From contig BSYO01000035.1 of NCBI GenBank assembly GCA_033239525.1, positions 1,398,965 to 1,462,964 on the forward strand: a stretch of DNA of 64,000 nt, read 5' to 3'. This DNA is from Nepenthes gracilis (Eukaryota > Streptophyta > Magnoliopsida > Caryophyllales > Nepenthaceae). The notes under the pieces are model-generated. The model saw only the letters and a program-made list of their open reading frames with translations. It was not told the DNA's origin and made no database searches. The position numbers and the translations under genes were made by a program. The stretch's first letter is position 1, and each line of letters begins with the position of its first letter. This document shows, one piece after another, positions 11,600 through 23,844 of the stretch.

Positions 11600-13735
11600 T
11601 GTGATAGACCACGTTCTTAAATCCGTCATAAATCTTGGCATAATATAATTATTCTTTAATTTAATGTTAGCAAATCAACTAATTGGATATAAATTTTTCT
11701 ATTAATATCACAATTTCTATGCATAACTCACTATGCATATACATAGGATCCAAATATATACCACGTCATTTGTAACTCTAACACAGGTCTAGCAACAATA
11801 AAATATCAAACTTAATTAAGGAAAATATGCCATTCATACTCTAACTTGTGGAAGCAGAAATTGTCCATGATCCAGAACCAAAAACTACATACTGAATATC
11901 ATATCCAAACATTCCTATTCTACAATACATGTCTACAAAACCGAGCCTTCTACATCATTCCCAACTAATCCATAAATTCAGTCAAAAAGGAAACAATTTA
12001 TGATACAATATATAACATTTAAGAACATAACACAAACATCTCTGATCTTTATTCTTTTTCGTCAAGCATAAACTCGTGTACTTCATCTGAGAGGTTAAGA
12101 AGAACAGTAATAGAATATGCCAAATACTCAATTTAGGATTATACGTAATTAAGAATATCCATATACATATTTATACTTAAAATCATATCGTAGGATGCAT
12201 GAATCGTATAGAATGAAATAACATAAATAAGAATGCAACCTTGTAATTTTTTGTCTAATCCTTTTCTTACTATTAGACATCAAAATAAACTTCTCATTCT
12301 TTCTTATTCTTAAATGTCAAAACATGTTAAAAACTCAATTTTCTTTAAGGAGTAGGATTAGTAAGCCTTACTTACTAAAGGAATGGTCGATTAAAGCCTG
12401 GATTGTGTTTATTTTCTACATAATCAAGGGCTTAACCTCCTATTCAAGACACAAAAATAGGTCATCTACATTTATCCCTATAAACGGGGCCAAAATCGCA
12501 TCGAGGTAATAAACTTTCGAACAACGATCCTCCACTATAATATATTAAAGCATGTAAAAATATCTTATCTATTAAATAGTTCTTGATCCAGTTTCTTTAC
12601 ATTCTTTACTTAAGAAAAATTCTGTACTTTACTTCTTAGTCATTGATTCTCACTCTTTTGGAGAATGATTTATCTTTTCTTAATATAATTGCATAATTTC
12701 CTTTTCTTTTTTATACCGTCATATATATTTTTATTGGAGCGATTTCATAACAAGAAATATAATAGTAAAATATCAAGAAGAAAATTAGAAAGTTCAGCAC
12801 AATTTTAATAAATATGTAATATATAATTAAATATACCGTATATTTTAAGTATATACAAATTATATTTAGTACTTTAAAATTGACAACTTTGAAGTACAAA
12901 CATATAGGAACCATTATTATACTTCAAAACATGAAGAAAATTTTAAAATAATATATATAATTATGATATAGATAATTAAATGTGAATTCTTAATAAATCT
13001 CATTATAAAATCATAAAAAACTAACAAATATGCATATCTTTCATAGTATTATTTCAAAATCTTAGCTTAGACGAGTATTAGAATGATAATACTCAAAAAG
13101 AATGAGAATAAAAAACAACAAAGGAAAAAGAGAGTTTATGGTACACTTGTCTAAACCTGATTTGCTAAAATCTTACTCTGATCGTCCTAACTTAAGCTAT
13201 CGGATGTCGTTCCCTCTATTTTCCCTCCCTTTGATCTTTCTCACTCCCTCTAGTCTCTCCCTCCTTCCACCACTCAAAAATGGTGGTGGATAATCCTCAA
13301 GCGCTACTTATACCCGTCTCACGCTCAAGGGGCGCCTTTGGTGCGGGTCGTGCGTTGCCCAAGTCAGTTCTTGATTCCACGCCAAGGGTGTGCCGGGCAT
13401 GCATTGAGCGCACTTCTATGGCCTATACGATTGCATTTTTGTGCCTAGGTTACACCGAGGTGAGCCTCGGGCGCTACCGTACTGAAGCACCATTCCAAGC
13501 CCAGCACCTCCTGGGCACTGAGGCACACACCGAGCGTGCTCTTCACCACTCACCCACAAATATTTGCACCGATGGCTCGCCAAGGGCAAGCGTCGAGTGC
13601 ATCCTTTATGCTGCATTCGCAAATTTGGGTGAGGGCTTGCCGTGGGCACACCTCAGGCAGTCCACAGTGCAAGCTCGAGGCAGAGAGCCCAAATTGCCTG
13701 ATTTATAAATTCGGCTCTTTGATCGAATTTTTCAT
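11600..13735 (-). repeat. Nested LTR family B copy inside G1 RT
   Basis: It begins TGTGATAGACCACG, aligning with the inner end of the G1 5' LTR (TGTCATGGATATG at 20779). Its outer end is near 13735, beside RT coding sequence that resumes with HQLRI on the minus strand. The interior shares with 14448-15976 and 20779-22387 the block around 12330-12560 (ggattagtaagcctta, gggccaaaatcgc, ctataatatattaaagcatg). RT coding sequence flanks it on both sides, with about 15 residues missing. I could not define a clean target duplication. ORFs at 13280-13708 lie in this LTR and are not genes. Confidence 0.65.
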
Positions 13736-13739
13736 ATTC

Positions 13740-14445
13740 TTCTTAATCCTCAATTGATGACAAGTCAAACAAAATTAATTTTTAAAAATACTTAGGTCCC
13801 TTGCAATTGATCAAATAAGTAGTTAATCTTGGTAATGGATAATTATTCTTGGTGGTGATTTTATTCAACTCTTCTTAATCAATACACAATCACATAAACC
13901 CGTCTTTTTTCACAAACAGTACCGAGGCACTCCATGGAGACACATTTGTTAGATAAAACCCTTCTCTAATAGTTCTTATAATTGTTGTTTCAACTCCTAT
14001 AGTTCCGACGATGCCATTCTATAAGGCGTCTTCGATATCGGTGCCACTTCGTGTATTATCTCAATGTCAAACTTGATCTCTCGGTTCGGCGATAGTCTCG
14101 ATAAATCATTTGAAAAAATATCCTTAAACTCACATACCATCGGAATATCCCTTGTCGGAATATTATGACTCCCAAGTGTGTTCACATAAGCTAAATAAGT
14201 TTAATATATATTTTCTATTAAATGATGAGCATACAAAGCCGAAATTATATATGGAGATTGTTTATCCGTTACTCCTTGAAAATAAAGCGATTTATATTCC
14301 AGAATTGTAAAGTACACCCTCTTATGAAAATAATCGACGTTAGTATGATAACTTACTAAGTATTCCATACTTAAGATTACATCAAAATCATACATATTTA
14401 ATAAAATCAAATTTACCACCAACTTTAACGCAGTGATCCAAATAA
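13740..14445 (-). pseudogene. G1 Ty3/gypsy pol relic: protease C-part and RT N-part
   Basis: On the minus strand 14422-14201 gives LILLNMYDFDVILSMEYL, matching the C-terminal half of the gypsy aspartic protease (usual form: LVVLDMxDFDVILGMDWL). 14185-13997 gives 'FSNDLSRLSPNREIKF' and 'APISKTPYRMASSEL', the start of the reverse transcriptase. Degraded frames continue to 'LFDQLQG' and 'CHQLRI' near 13760. LTR-B insertions lie on both sides, so this is the middle fragment of a split pol gene. Confidence 0.8.
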
Positions 14446-14447
14446 TA

Positions 14448-15976
14448 TTTTAAGAGACCATGTCTTAAATCCTATTATTTGTATTAGTCATAATTAATTA
14501 TCTTTTAACTACCAATTTGAACTATAATACATATTCAGTTGACTATTCAGACGTAAATTTACATTGATACAACAATCCACCAAAAATATATAACGTATTA
14601 ATATACAAAGGACCAAAATTAAATTGCCACATCATCGATAGCACCGACACCAATCTAAACAATACAATGTTGGATCTTAGTAAGGATAGATGCCTGCCAT
14701 TACCAAAAAAAAATACATAACAATAATATGTGGAAGCAATAACATTCATAAAACTTGATTGAACGAAACTGAGGTCACCCTCATCACTAAAACTGACATT
14801 ATCACGTCACAAAAATTGGCCTCATTCACATCATCGACCTACTGAACTAAAAATCAGTTCTCATCACCATATATAACAATAAGCAAATACTAACACTATC
14901 TAAGTTTATCACGACATATAAACTGAAACAAGACACCATAATACAACACTTTAACCCTCTAAGCATTGATCGAAAGCCAAATACATAACAACCCAAAATC
15001 CGAAACTGAATTTAAGCTAAATTAAAGCAATGTTGAACACATTAAATATTGTCTGACAAACATAATCCAACAGAAATCATTTATAAAAATATAAACTAAA
15101 ACTCTTCAATCTCCACTCCTGCTCATCCGATTAATATTTGTTCATCTCATGCTCATCTAAAAGGTTAGTAAAACGGTAAGATAGTGAGTCAAATATTTAG
15201 TAAGATACAATATATATCAAGAAATATGCATACTTTATACTTAAAAATATATCAAAATGAATAAAGATCATGATCAATTGTGATGACATGAACATATAAA
15301 GGAAAACATATATGATGCATTTTCAGATTTATTATCTTATTCTTCTTAATATTAGCCATCAAAATATACTTAATTCTTTTTTATATTTAGGGATCAGGGT
15401 TAGTAGACTTTACCGAATAAATGAATGGATAATGAAAAATTGGGTTATTTATGCTTCCACATAATTAAAGGTCATAAGCTCCTATGCAAAATCCAAAGGA
15501 GGACCGTCTATGTATAACTCTATAGAAAGGGCCAAATATCGCTTTTTAACTTTGTAGTTACATAGGATCAGATATCAATAAACCACTATAATATACTAAA
15601 GCATGCCATAATATAATACTCATTGAATTGTAACCTTACTCCAATTCTTATACTTGCAAAAACTTTATACTTTTTCTTACTTATTCTTAATTTTCTCACT
15701 CTTGGAGAAAATATTTATAATTAATATCATATTGTAGAGTTTCCTATCATAATTTCATGACATCATACTTATTCTTGTGCAAAAACTTAGTTATATTAAT
15801 ATTAAAAGTACGGTATGCTAAATTTGTGACTGAATATAGAAAATTCAGAAACTAACATAATTCAGTATATACATTAAAAATTTACTTTATGCAAATCAAT
15901 TTATATATATATCTTCCAATTTATATATGGCATATATACATAGTTTTAAAGTATAATAGGACTACTATACGAAAGT
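14448..15976 (-). repeat. Nested LTR family B copy, left half
   Basis: The start (…gagaccatgtcttaaatcc) aligns with 11600 and 20779. The interior block around 15380-15610 (gggttagtagacttt, gggccaaatatcgc, ctataatatactaaagcatgcc) matches the other family-B copies. It is split at 15976 by an inverted LTR and resumes at 18464. Confidence 0.6.
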
Positions 15977-18463
15977 TGTAAGGTACCGATTTTTCAAATA
16001 TAATAGATATGAGTAATTAAGTTAATATTAGTTGATCGGGCTCTAAGAACACAAGAGAAATTAGATTGAAAGGTTGAAGACCCAAAATTGGTAGAATTTA
16101 GAATTGGCATTATAATCTTGAAGTATTTATCCGTAAATATGATTCAGGTTTTAATTATGATAATCTCGAGGTATCAAATTAATATAATCAAAATTATACT
16201 CGAGGTATGCGAAAAAATATGTTTTGGAGTCGAAATCGGGCAGCAGTGCTGGGCGCTCACCCACAGCAGGTGCCGGATCCAACTCAGGCTCACTTACTGC
16301 GTGCCGCAGACCGAGCCCGAGTGCCAGTTTGCGTATAAACCACGTCTGGGTTCTTTTCATCCATTATATGCGGTTTTTGTGGGTAATTGGAGAGGGAGAG
16401 AGAGAGAGAGAGAACTCAAAGGGAAGAGAGAGAATGAGGAAAATGGAGGCTCTCAAGTTCGATTTTAGCTTGGAGCTTGTTGGAAAAATCGTAGATCGGG
16501 TCAAAATAAGTGTACACATATCCTTTTTTTCCGTCCATTTTGATTTTTGTTTGATCACCTTCAGGTATTATTATCCCGATATCCAACCCATGCATGAAAT
16601 TAAGATACTCATGACTTGAGCATGCATATATATTGATTTCATGTCCGATTTCTTAATTTTTGGCCGAATTGTGTATCGAAATCCTAACCCCACGCCTGGG
16701 TGATTTCACCCTCCAATTTTTAGGATTTTTGCATAAATTTTCTCTAGAATATCATTTTCCATCCCATACATATGTTAATTAATCGATTGGATACTTGATT
16801 TGATAGTTTTATGTGAAATTATGTCCGCTGGAACCCTAACCCGTTCCCGAACCCGTTTAGCCCAATTATTTTCGTACTTTTGCATAAATTGGTTTTAAAT
16901 ATGATTTATCCATATTTTGAATATGATTAATTACTGATTGGATGTCTGATTTTGTATGTTTTGCTCCGTCTTACTTGTTTGGACCCCTAAACCCACGAAA
17001 ATGCTATTCATCAGTGGTATTTGAGTAATTTTGCATAATTTTTACTTTATTTAATTGTTAACTAAGTTGCATATATTTGCATGTGTTTAATTATATATTT
17101 TAAAAAATAAGTTCGTTAACCAATTATAAAGGGTTAATCGTTTGGAAGCCTTAAAGCCACGTTTGACTCACGGTGGTAAGAGTTTCTACCGTTTTCATAC
17201 TTTACGATATTCATATATATAAATTAAGTTATGTGGAGACTTAAACCCATAAGAAATATGAGAATTATGTAAGCATATGGAGGATATATCACAATTTAAT
17301 ATATGTACAATTTATTCTCCGAGAGTGAGAACTATGAGGAAGAAGTTTGGTAGACTTTCCCTCAAAGAATAAGAAATCATGAAATTAGGACCACGGAATT
17401 ATATTTCGGAGGGTAATATCCCTTGAGAAACCATTGGTATGACAATAAAAATTCAAGGATTATCCTGACCGTATATTGTATTGGGTAATATTTTTTTGGC
17501 CTACCTTAGGATATTACTGTGGAAGGATAAGGACTATCTCTGGACCACAGGAGGATATGATGACATTTTATTGGCCCTATATACCGGGTGATAGGTATAC
17601 CGTTCACCACATGATATTTGTTATTGGTCCGGTATATCGGATGATAAGTATACTGTCCACCGCGGGACGTTAAGTACGTCGATAAGCCTTAGATCATGTG
17701 GAGCATTATGATCATTTTCTCGTTCTCCCGCACCTTTAGTTGTAAGGCTTACTGGCCTTAATCCACCAAGATGAGTAATTATGCATAACTTACATTTCAA
17801 AGAGAAGAAGGATAAAACATGAGAAGTCAATTGTATTCCGAAAGCACATTCAATCATGTTTTACATTTACGTTCTCATTATACTCATATATCTCTCTTTT
17901 ACTTTATTTTTCATATATTACTTTCGTCTTTGATTATATTATACTTGTTGAGCATTTGACTCATTCTTGCTATCTTTCCTTACCTTCAAATTAGTATAAG
18001 CTTATATCGATGAGACGGAATAGAGACTAGAAGTGGGCTAGGGTCGGGACTTGGAAGATCATATCGAAGATCCATATTTTGTAGTTTCGTATATGCTATG
18101 GAGAATTGTATATATTTATATTTCAGTTGGATTTATTGATGTATATTGTATATATGGCTGATGATTAAATAGTTTAGTTTTCACTGTATTTGGATTTATT
18201 TATATATTGGCAGCTTACTGTGGTATGTATCAGGAACATAGTGACATCTCTCTTTAGTTGATGTTGTATTTAGATATACAGCATTGGAGCCACAAATAAT
18301 ATGTGGCATTTGGATCCTGTGTGCTGGTTGTCGAATGTTGGAGTTGTTTGGATGTATTTTGTGTATTGTACAGAAGATTGTACAGATTTTTGTATTAAGC
18401 CAATAACTGTATTATAGTCTAAACTCTATCTGATTTTTGATAAAAAAAATACAGTACGTTACA
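15977..18463 (+). repeat. Solo LTR (family B-like) inserted in inverted orientation
   Basis: It starts TGTAAGGTACCGATTTTTC, the plus-strand form of the LTR-B start, and ends near acagtacgttaca. A TATA-like ttatatgcgg and a (GA)n leader at about 16365-16420 give it plus-strand polarity. Flanking pentamers are aaagt (15972-15976) and aaatt (18464-18468), a four-of-five match suggesting a decayed target duplication. A degenerate direct repeat of about 60 bp (ggtata..accg..tcacca) occurs at 17570-17665. Confidence 0.6.
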
Positions 18464-19497
18464 AAATTGGGACATAAATGGTGCAGAATTCCACAAAATG
18501 ATAGCAAAATAGTTGCCAAAAATCAAATTCTATAATTTTAGATTGTATATTATGCATGTATGATAAATTGTCTCTGAAAACCCTAAACATGCAAGCTAAC
18601 ATTGTGACTTTAGAGCATGTAGTAACAATATATATGAAATTCTTCACATGGACAGCCATTCGGATAGAAATTTTAGAAGAAAGTGTAGAAAATATCAACT
18701 CATGGTGTAGAAAATCAACATTACTATTTTCTCAGCAAATTTTTAGTTAATTAAACCAACATGCAGGGTCGGGTTTATCAAATTTTTTAACATGCATGAT
18801 GATATTTCACGAGATTTAAACATGCATGATCATTAATTTAAAATTTCAGCACATTCATGAAAGTATAATACAAAATTTGAACCCATAATTCACTAAACTT
18901 TAGCGGAAGTTCTCAAGAAATTTCTTCATAAAATTATAAAAAAATTGACATGCATGCATAATATACATATCTTAGCTTCAAAATCATGATTTTGCTGAGC
19001 ATTAGAATAAAAATGACTAGAAGAATTTGTAAATAATAGCAATAAGAGAATGAGCTTAGAATGTACATGCCTTGATTTGAATTACCCAAATTCTAGCCTT
19101 GAATCACTTTGAATTTGAGTTTTTTGATTTTCTCTCTCTTCCTCTCTCTCTTCTCGTCGGCTCTCTCTCTACTCTGAAGACATGTAGCAAAAATGACATA
19201 AAAATTGAGCCGGGCTACTTATATAAAGCCTCATGCTCGATTGCATCTTGGGCATGCATTGGGCACGCAGTCTCCACCAACCTGCCGCTCGAGTGGTTCT
19301 CGGGTGAGTTTCAAGCATGGGGTTCTAGTTTTGGCACTCGAGCGCTAGTCGGGCCTCCCTTGGACACCACTCTACTTGACCCATATCCAGCCCAAATTAA
19401 CTTTTTACCTGAATGCTTCATATCTTTTGACTTTTATTTTGATTATATTAATTTAATTAATCATAATTATTATAATTTAAAGATTCGGGCCCTTACA
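18464..19497 (-). repeat. Nested LTR family B copy, right half with LTR start
   Basis: It ends gggcccttaca, so the LTR starts TGTAAGGGCCC on the minus strand. A TATA-like ctacttatataaag lies at 19218-19231, followed on the minus strand by GA-rich sequence (19120-19175). Together with 14448-15976 it makes one LTR of about 2.56 kb inserted in the G1 protease gene between 'YSKYVC' and 'LILLNM'. Confidence 0.6.
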
Positions 19498-20758
19498 AAC
19501 ATACTTAGAGTACACAATATTTGTGATAAAAAATAATCTAGTAGATGCTGACAGAACTAATGCAAGGTCCATAATCCTTGAGAGTGACATCAAATATTGC
19601 ACAAATTTATGAGACATAAATGAATGTGTAAACCCCGAATCTAAACGTACTTGAGCTAAAAGTCCAAAGATGGTAAGTTTATGTTTCCCCACCATAGGCG
19701 ATACATCTACATCTTGGGCTGTCACTGCAAAAGCTTGTCCCAAAGCTCTTAGCTTCCTCGCTGTTTGTCTCGAGAGTTGAGGGTATCCTTGATCACGTGG
19801 TCGAGTTGGCCAAAGTTAAAGTAGTCTCACAAAATCTCATAGCAGGGCCTTCCACTATGAGATTTGCCACAATATTGGCACACGGGCATTGCTGATTGAG
19901 AGCTCGGTACACCTTGGATTTTAGCACCTTTTTTTCCGTTGGCTTTGAGCTTTTATGAAATCCTTTTGACCCCAAACTATGACCGAAACTTTGACCTTCA
20001 TGGCTTGCAATTTTCTTCTCAAAGAACTTCTCTCTTTCTAATTTTCTTTCAAATAAGAGAGTTTGGTTCAGCACATCTCCATATGTCCTTATCATCAATG
20101 TCACCAATTGCCTTTGGATTTTATAATTTAGTCATTGTAGAAATTTTCTTTCTTTCCTTGCCTCTGCATGGACCGTGTGAGGGGTATAATGGGATAGCTC
20201 CATAAATTTGGTATCATACTTCACAACTGTTCGGTTCCCTTACTATAAATGAGTAAATTCGTCTTCTTTTTGTTCCCTTAAGCTCGTAGGGAAGTATTTG
20301 TCCATGAATACTTATACAAACATGTCCCAAGTAATTTTTCATTTTCCAAGGCCATGACTTGCTTCCAATGATCCCCCTGGCCATCCAACTTGAAGAGGCA
20401 AACATCACCTTGTCATCTACTGGTTATCTAATCATAGCAAAAATCTTTTCAATTCGTCGGATCTAAATTTCAGCCTTCATGGGATCCGGGTCGCCCATGA
20501 ATTTAGGCACCCATTCATTGGTGAATCGATCATACACCATTGCTCCAAGATTTATAGGGATTGGCACCATGTTATACTGTCCTCAAGTCATAGATTTCAT
20601 TGAGTTTGTTATTCTTGCCATTATGGTTATGTACTCCTCTTAGTCGGGGTGTGAACTGGGTCCAATATTTTCTCCTTGCTCGAATGACATATTTTAATTC
20701 TCTCACCAAATAATCAACCACATTAGAACCTCAAGTCTATAGAAGACATCCTCCTTAT
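19498..20758 (-). pseudogene. G1 Ty3/gypsy gag and protease N-part relic
   Basis: Minus-strand frames from about 20700 down to 19500 give a decayed retrotransposon gag: 'GNRTVVKYDTKF', 'ELSHYTPHTV', then 'TYGDVLNQTLLFERKLERE'. The protease start 'LTIFGLLAQVRLDSGFTHSF' follows, where DSG is the aspartic protease catalytic motif (usual form LFDSGATHSF), then 'FITNIVYSKYVCK'. Frameshifts and stops separate the pieces. Coding sequence stops at the LTR-B junction at 19497 and continues at 14445. Confidence 0.75.
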
Positions 20759-20778
20759 GACTTTTTTGATACAACTTC
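20759..20778 (-). other. Decayed primer binding site of G1
   Basis: Directly inside the 5' LTR, the minus strand reads GAAG TTGTATCAAAAAAG. This resembles the initiator-Met tRNA primer site TGGTATCAGAGC, with GTATCA kept and the rest degraded. Its position next to the LTR end supports the LTR boundary. Confidence 0.4.
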
Positions 20779-22387
20779 TGTCATGGATATGTTCCCAACA
20801 TCCTAAACTTGTCATTATCAATTAACTAATTATTATTAATTAAGTAAATTACTATGTAAATAGCTTTTAGATGTGAATTTCACTTTGATATAACAACCAA
20901 CCACAATAAAATGAAATAAAATATACACAAGATCTAAATATTTGATATGTCCCATATGACTCCGACACTAACCCAATAGTGACATTGGGCCTTACGTCGG
21001 AATCATTGTCTCATTCATCATAATCAGAGTAAACAATAAAATTTTACTGCAGTCAAAAGTTGCACAATCGATATTTCTTAACTTAACAAACCGAAATCAA
21101 CATAAATTACCTCAATTGCTACTAAATTTAAACCAACATTCATCTAACAACTCATTGACCATAATATGATTATCATATACACATTAAACTATTATCAGAA
21201 ACAAAAATACAACATGAACTGCTGTCTGGATTTGAAATACAACATCAGAATTAACATTAAAATTCTAAATTGAACTCATCGTGCTGATTCGTATTCAATC
21301 TTGATCGTCCTATAAGTACCCAAACTTTTTATCTAAAGGGGTTAGTAAAATAAAAATAATGAGTAAATCCAAAGTTCTGTAATGTATATAATTTAATAAA
21401 TGATCGTATATAATTTGTATTAAAAATATAATAAAAGTTATCGAAAGGATAATGGATTATAATTTGATGCAATAACATGAAAGTTTTAAAGTACTTACGT
21501 AGGATATTCAAATTAATCATTTCTAGAATTTTTTAACATATTTTAGTTTATTGCTTATCACAAACATACCAAAATCTAATTATCTTAAGGATCAAGGGTT
21601 AGTAGGCCTTACCGATTAAAAGAGCGGATAATCAAAACTCGTGTTAAATTTGTTTCCATACGATAAAAGGTCGTACGCTACTATTTAAGACTCATAGGTA
21701 AACCGTTATATATATGACATTGTAGACCGGGCCAAAAGCCTCTTCTCCCCCGTAAATGATAGGATCGAACCTTGATTTACTATTATAATTTATTAAGGCA
21801 TGCCTTAGTATATTACTCGCTGAAATATAATCATGATTCAATACATATGCTTAGGAAACTTTCACAATTTTCTTCATACAGTTTTTACATATTAAAAAAT
21901 AGCTCATAATTTCTTAACATAATTGTAGAGTTTTTTACATCATTTTAAAAAGTATTACCCTGCCATACTAAATTATAAGTTCCTTAGATATAGAGAACTG
22001 TTCTTAGCAAAATTATGCAAGGAAATTTAGCAAAATAATGCTGAAATTTGGCTATATCATAAATTTGATAGAAATTCATTTTATGAACTAACATGTAGAG
22101 TATTTATGTGGAACCCACGGGTTTTGGCACTCGGGCATCCCTTTAGGCGCGCTTCAAGTACTGCTACTCTTGATTCAGAGCTTAGGCACCGGTCAAGCTT
22201 CTATCGAGCATTGTGTAGTCTATTTTTTACGCATGGGCGCACGATAGGTGCCTATCGGCATCTCTCAATTTGATATAATTCGATCTAATTTTGACTTTTG
22301 ACACAATTTTTTTATCCTTTGATTTTAGTTATAAATATATTAATTTCACTAATTAAGATTATAATAATATTCGAATTCGAGCTTACA
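20779..22387 (-). repeat. 5' LTR of G1 (family B)
   Basis: On the minus strand it starts TGTAAGCTCGAATTCG (22387 leftward) and ends ..CCATGACA at 20779, next to a primer-site-like sequence and gag. It shares interior blocks with the other B copies (21590-21850: ggttagtaggcctt, gggccaaaagcc, aaggcatgcc). The outer flank ataaa is followed by the RLP upstream block. Confidence 0.65.
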
Positions 22388-22727
22388 ATAAATTTGATAT
22401 TTGTGTTAAAATTTTAACCATTAAAGTGTATAATTCAGAGGTAAGTTTGTATGCTTTTTGTAACACAATTATTTGCTATTAAATAGATATTTTAGTACCA
22501 CATTTAGTTTGTTATCATTATAGAATATATTTTATGGTCACCAAAAATATATTTTAGTGATAAAAATATTTTTTATTATTATAGAATATAATTTAATGAC
22601 ATTATTTTAATCACTAAAGAAACTTTTTAGTGGCAAAATAAAAATTCATTACTAAAAGTTTAGTGATGAACTTTTAGTCACGAATTTATATTTTGTCACT
22701 AATTCTTTTAATGATAAATTTATAAAT
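22388..22727. repeat. RLP upstream block, copy 2 (cut by G2)
   Basis: Collinear with 2872-3207, including ttttgtaacacaattattt, atattttagtgataaaa and gatgaacttttagt. It stops where the G2 LTR begins at 22728. The matching continuation reappears only at 43236 and 2872. Confidence 0.75.
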
Positions 22728-23756
22728 TGATGGGTATACTGTAGTTGGGCTGACCCAACAGTCAAAGAAGGCCCAAATAGCGTATTGGACGGTCAACTCC
22801 AACGTTTGCCCAACAGGAGATGAAAGCCCAAATCCTAAAAGGCCCAAACGCTCGCCCGACGGTCAACACCAGTGTTGACCGACTAAGATACAGGCAGGCG
22901 GCCAACTCGCACCCAGAACGGTCAACCCGAGTATTGACCGGAATCACTATAGCAACAGGCCAAAAATAAAAAGATTTTTCACGGGCTTGGCCCACTTGAG
23001 CCAACGATCCAGCAGACGGCCAGTAATGGCTTTTTTTTTGACCAGCACCTTCCATAAACTCAGCCAACACCCAAAAATGATATTGACAAAATCAGTGCTC
23101 TTCCCATAAGGAAGGCACCAGATTTTCTCAATTTTCTGCTAATTGGGGCTCTCCAACGGTAGAGTGCATGGAAGAAAGGTGAGCAATTTGAAAAGTCGCT
23201 AACCACCAGGAAAGGAAGCAATCTCAACAAGTTTGGCAACTTACACCTCCCTGTAGAAGAAAGGCCATCCAGAATGACACAGAGGATCACACCTTCCGAC
23301 CAATGAAGATCACTCTACCGCCCTTTAAGTAAGCCCTGGAACCCTCATTCAGGGCATGAAAAAAGTTCTACTCACGCAACGTTCTTGACAATAACAAAAG
23401 CCCAGACAAATAACTCTCTGGAAACACATAGAGAACCCAAGGCATTCAAACGTGCTTCCTATCGCCGTTTACAGCCTTCCCACCACCCAGATTCAAGAGG
23501 ACTGTCTTGCCTCTCTTTCATCTGGAGATCCACACACTCTTGCACTCTTTCTCTTTCAATTCAAGTTACCTTCTCGATTTTGAAGGCTTTTTAATGAACC
23601 TGAGCGACGGAGTATTTTCGATGGGATAACTTTTTGCCGACACACTGACCTCCTGTTCATTTTAGTGGTGTGCAGGATCCAAACTCAGTGAACAAAGTCA
23701 GAACCAAGACATGTGAATCAGTCTGAATTTGTTCAAAGTTCTGATCCAAGGATGCA
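22728..23756 (+). repeat. 5' LTR of gypsy element G2
   Basis: It starts TGATGGGTATACTG at the edge of the RLP upstream block and ends near ..aaggatgca, four bases before a primer site. It is GC-richer than its surroundings. No TATA box is certain. ORFs at 22762-23290 on the minus strand lie inside it and have no recognisable domain. Confidence 0.6.
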
Positions 23757-23760
23757 TAAT

Positions 23761-23778
23761 TGACACCGTCTGTGGGAA
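23761..23778 (+). other. Primer binding site of G2
   Basis: The sequence tgacaccgtctgtgggaa differs at two positions from the TGGCGCCGTCTGTGGGAA form seen next to the 5' LTR in many plant gypsy elements. The same motif occurs on the minus strand in the element at 54638-59514, so it is a useful orientation mark. Confidence 0.6.
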
Positions 23779-23844
23779 GCGCTTACAAAAAGCCAACCAT
23801 AATTCCTCGCAACGCTCTCTTTTTATTGCCAGGTTCATCTGCAA

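Noticed and set aside
13280..13757. Overlapping ORFs on both strands (142, 73 and 77 codons)
   Set aside because: They lie inside a nested LTR-B, with no recognisable domain or codon structure; open frames follow from the locally higher GC.
22762..23290. Minus-strand ORFs of 102 and 76 codons
   Set aside because: They lie within the G2 LTR, antisense to the element, and no domain was recognised.
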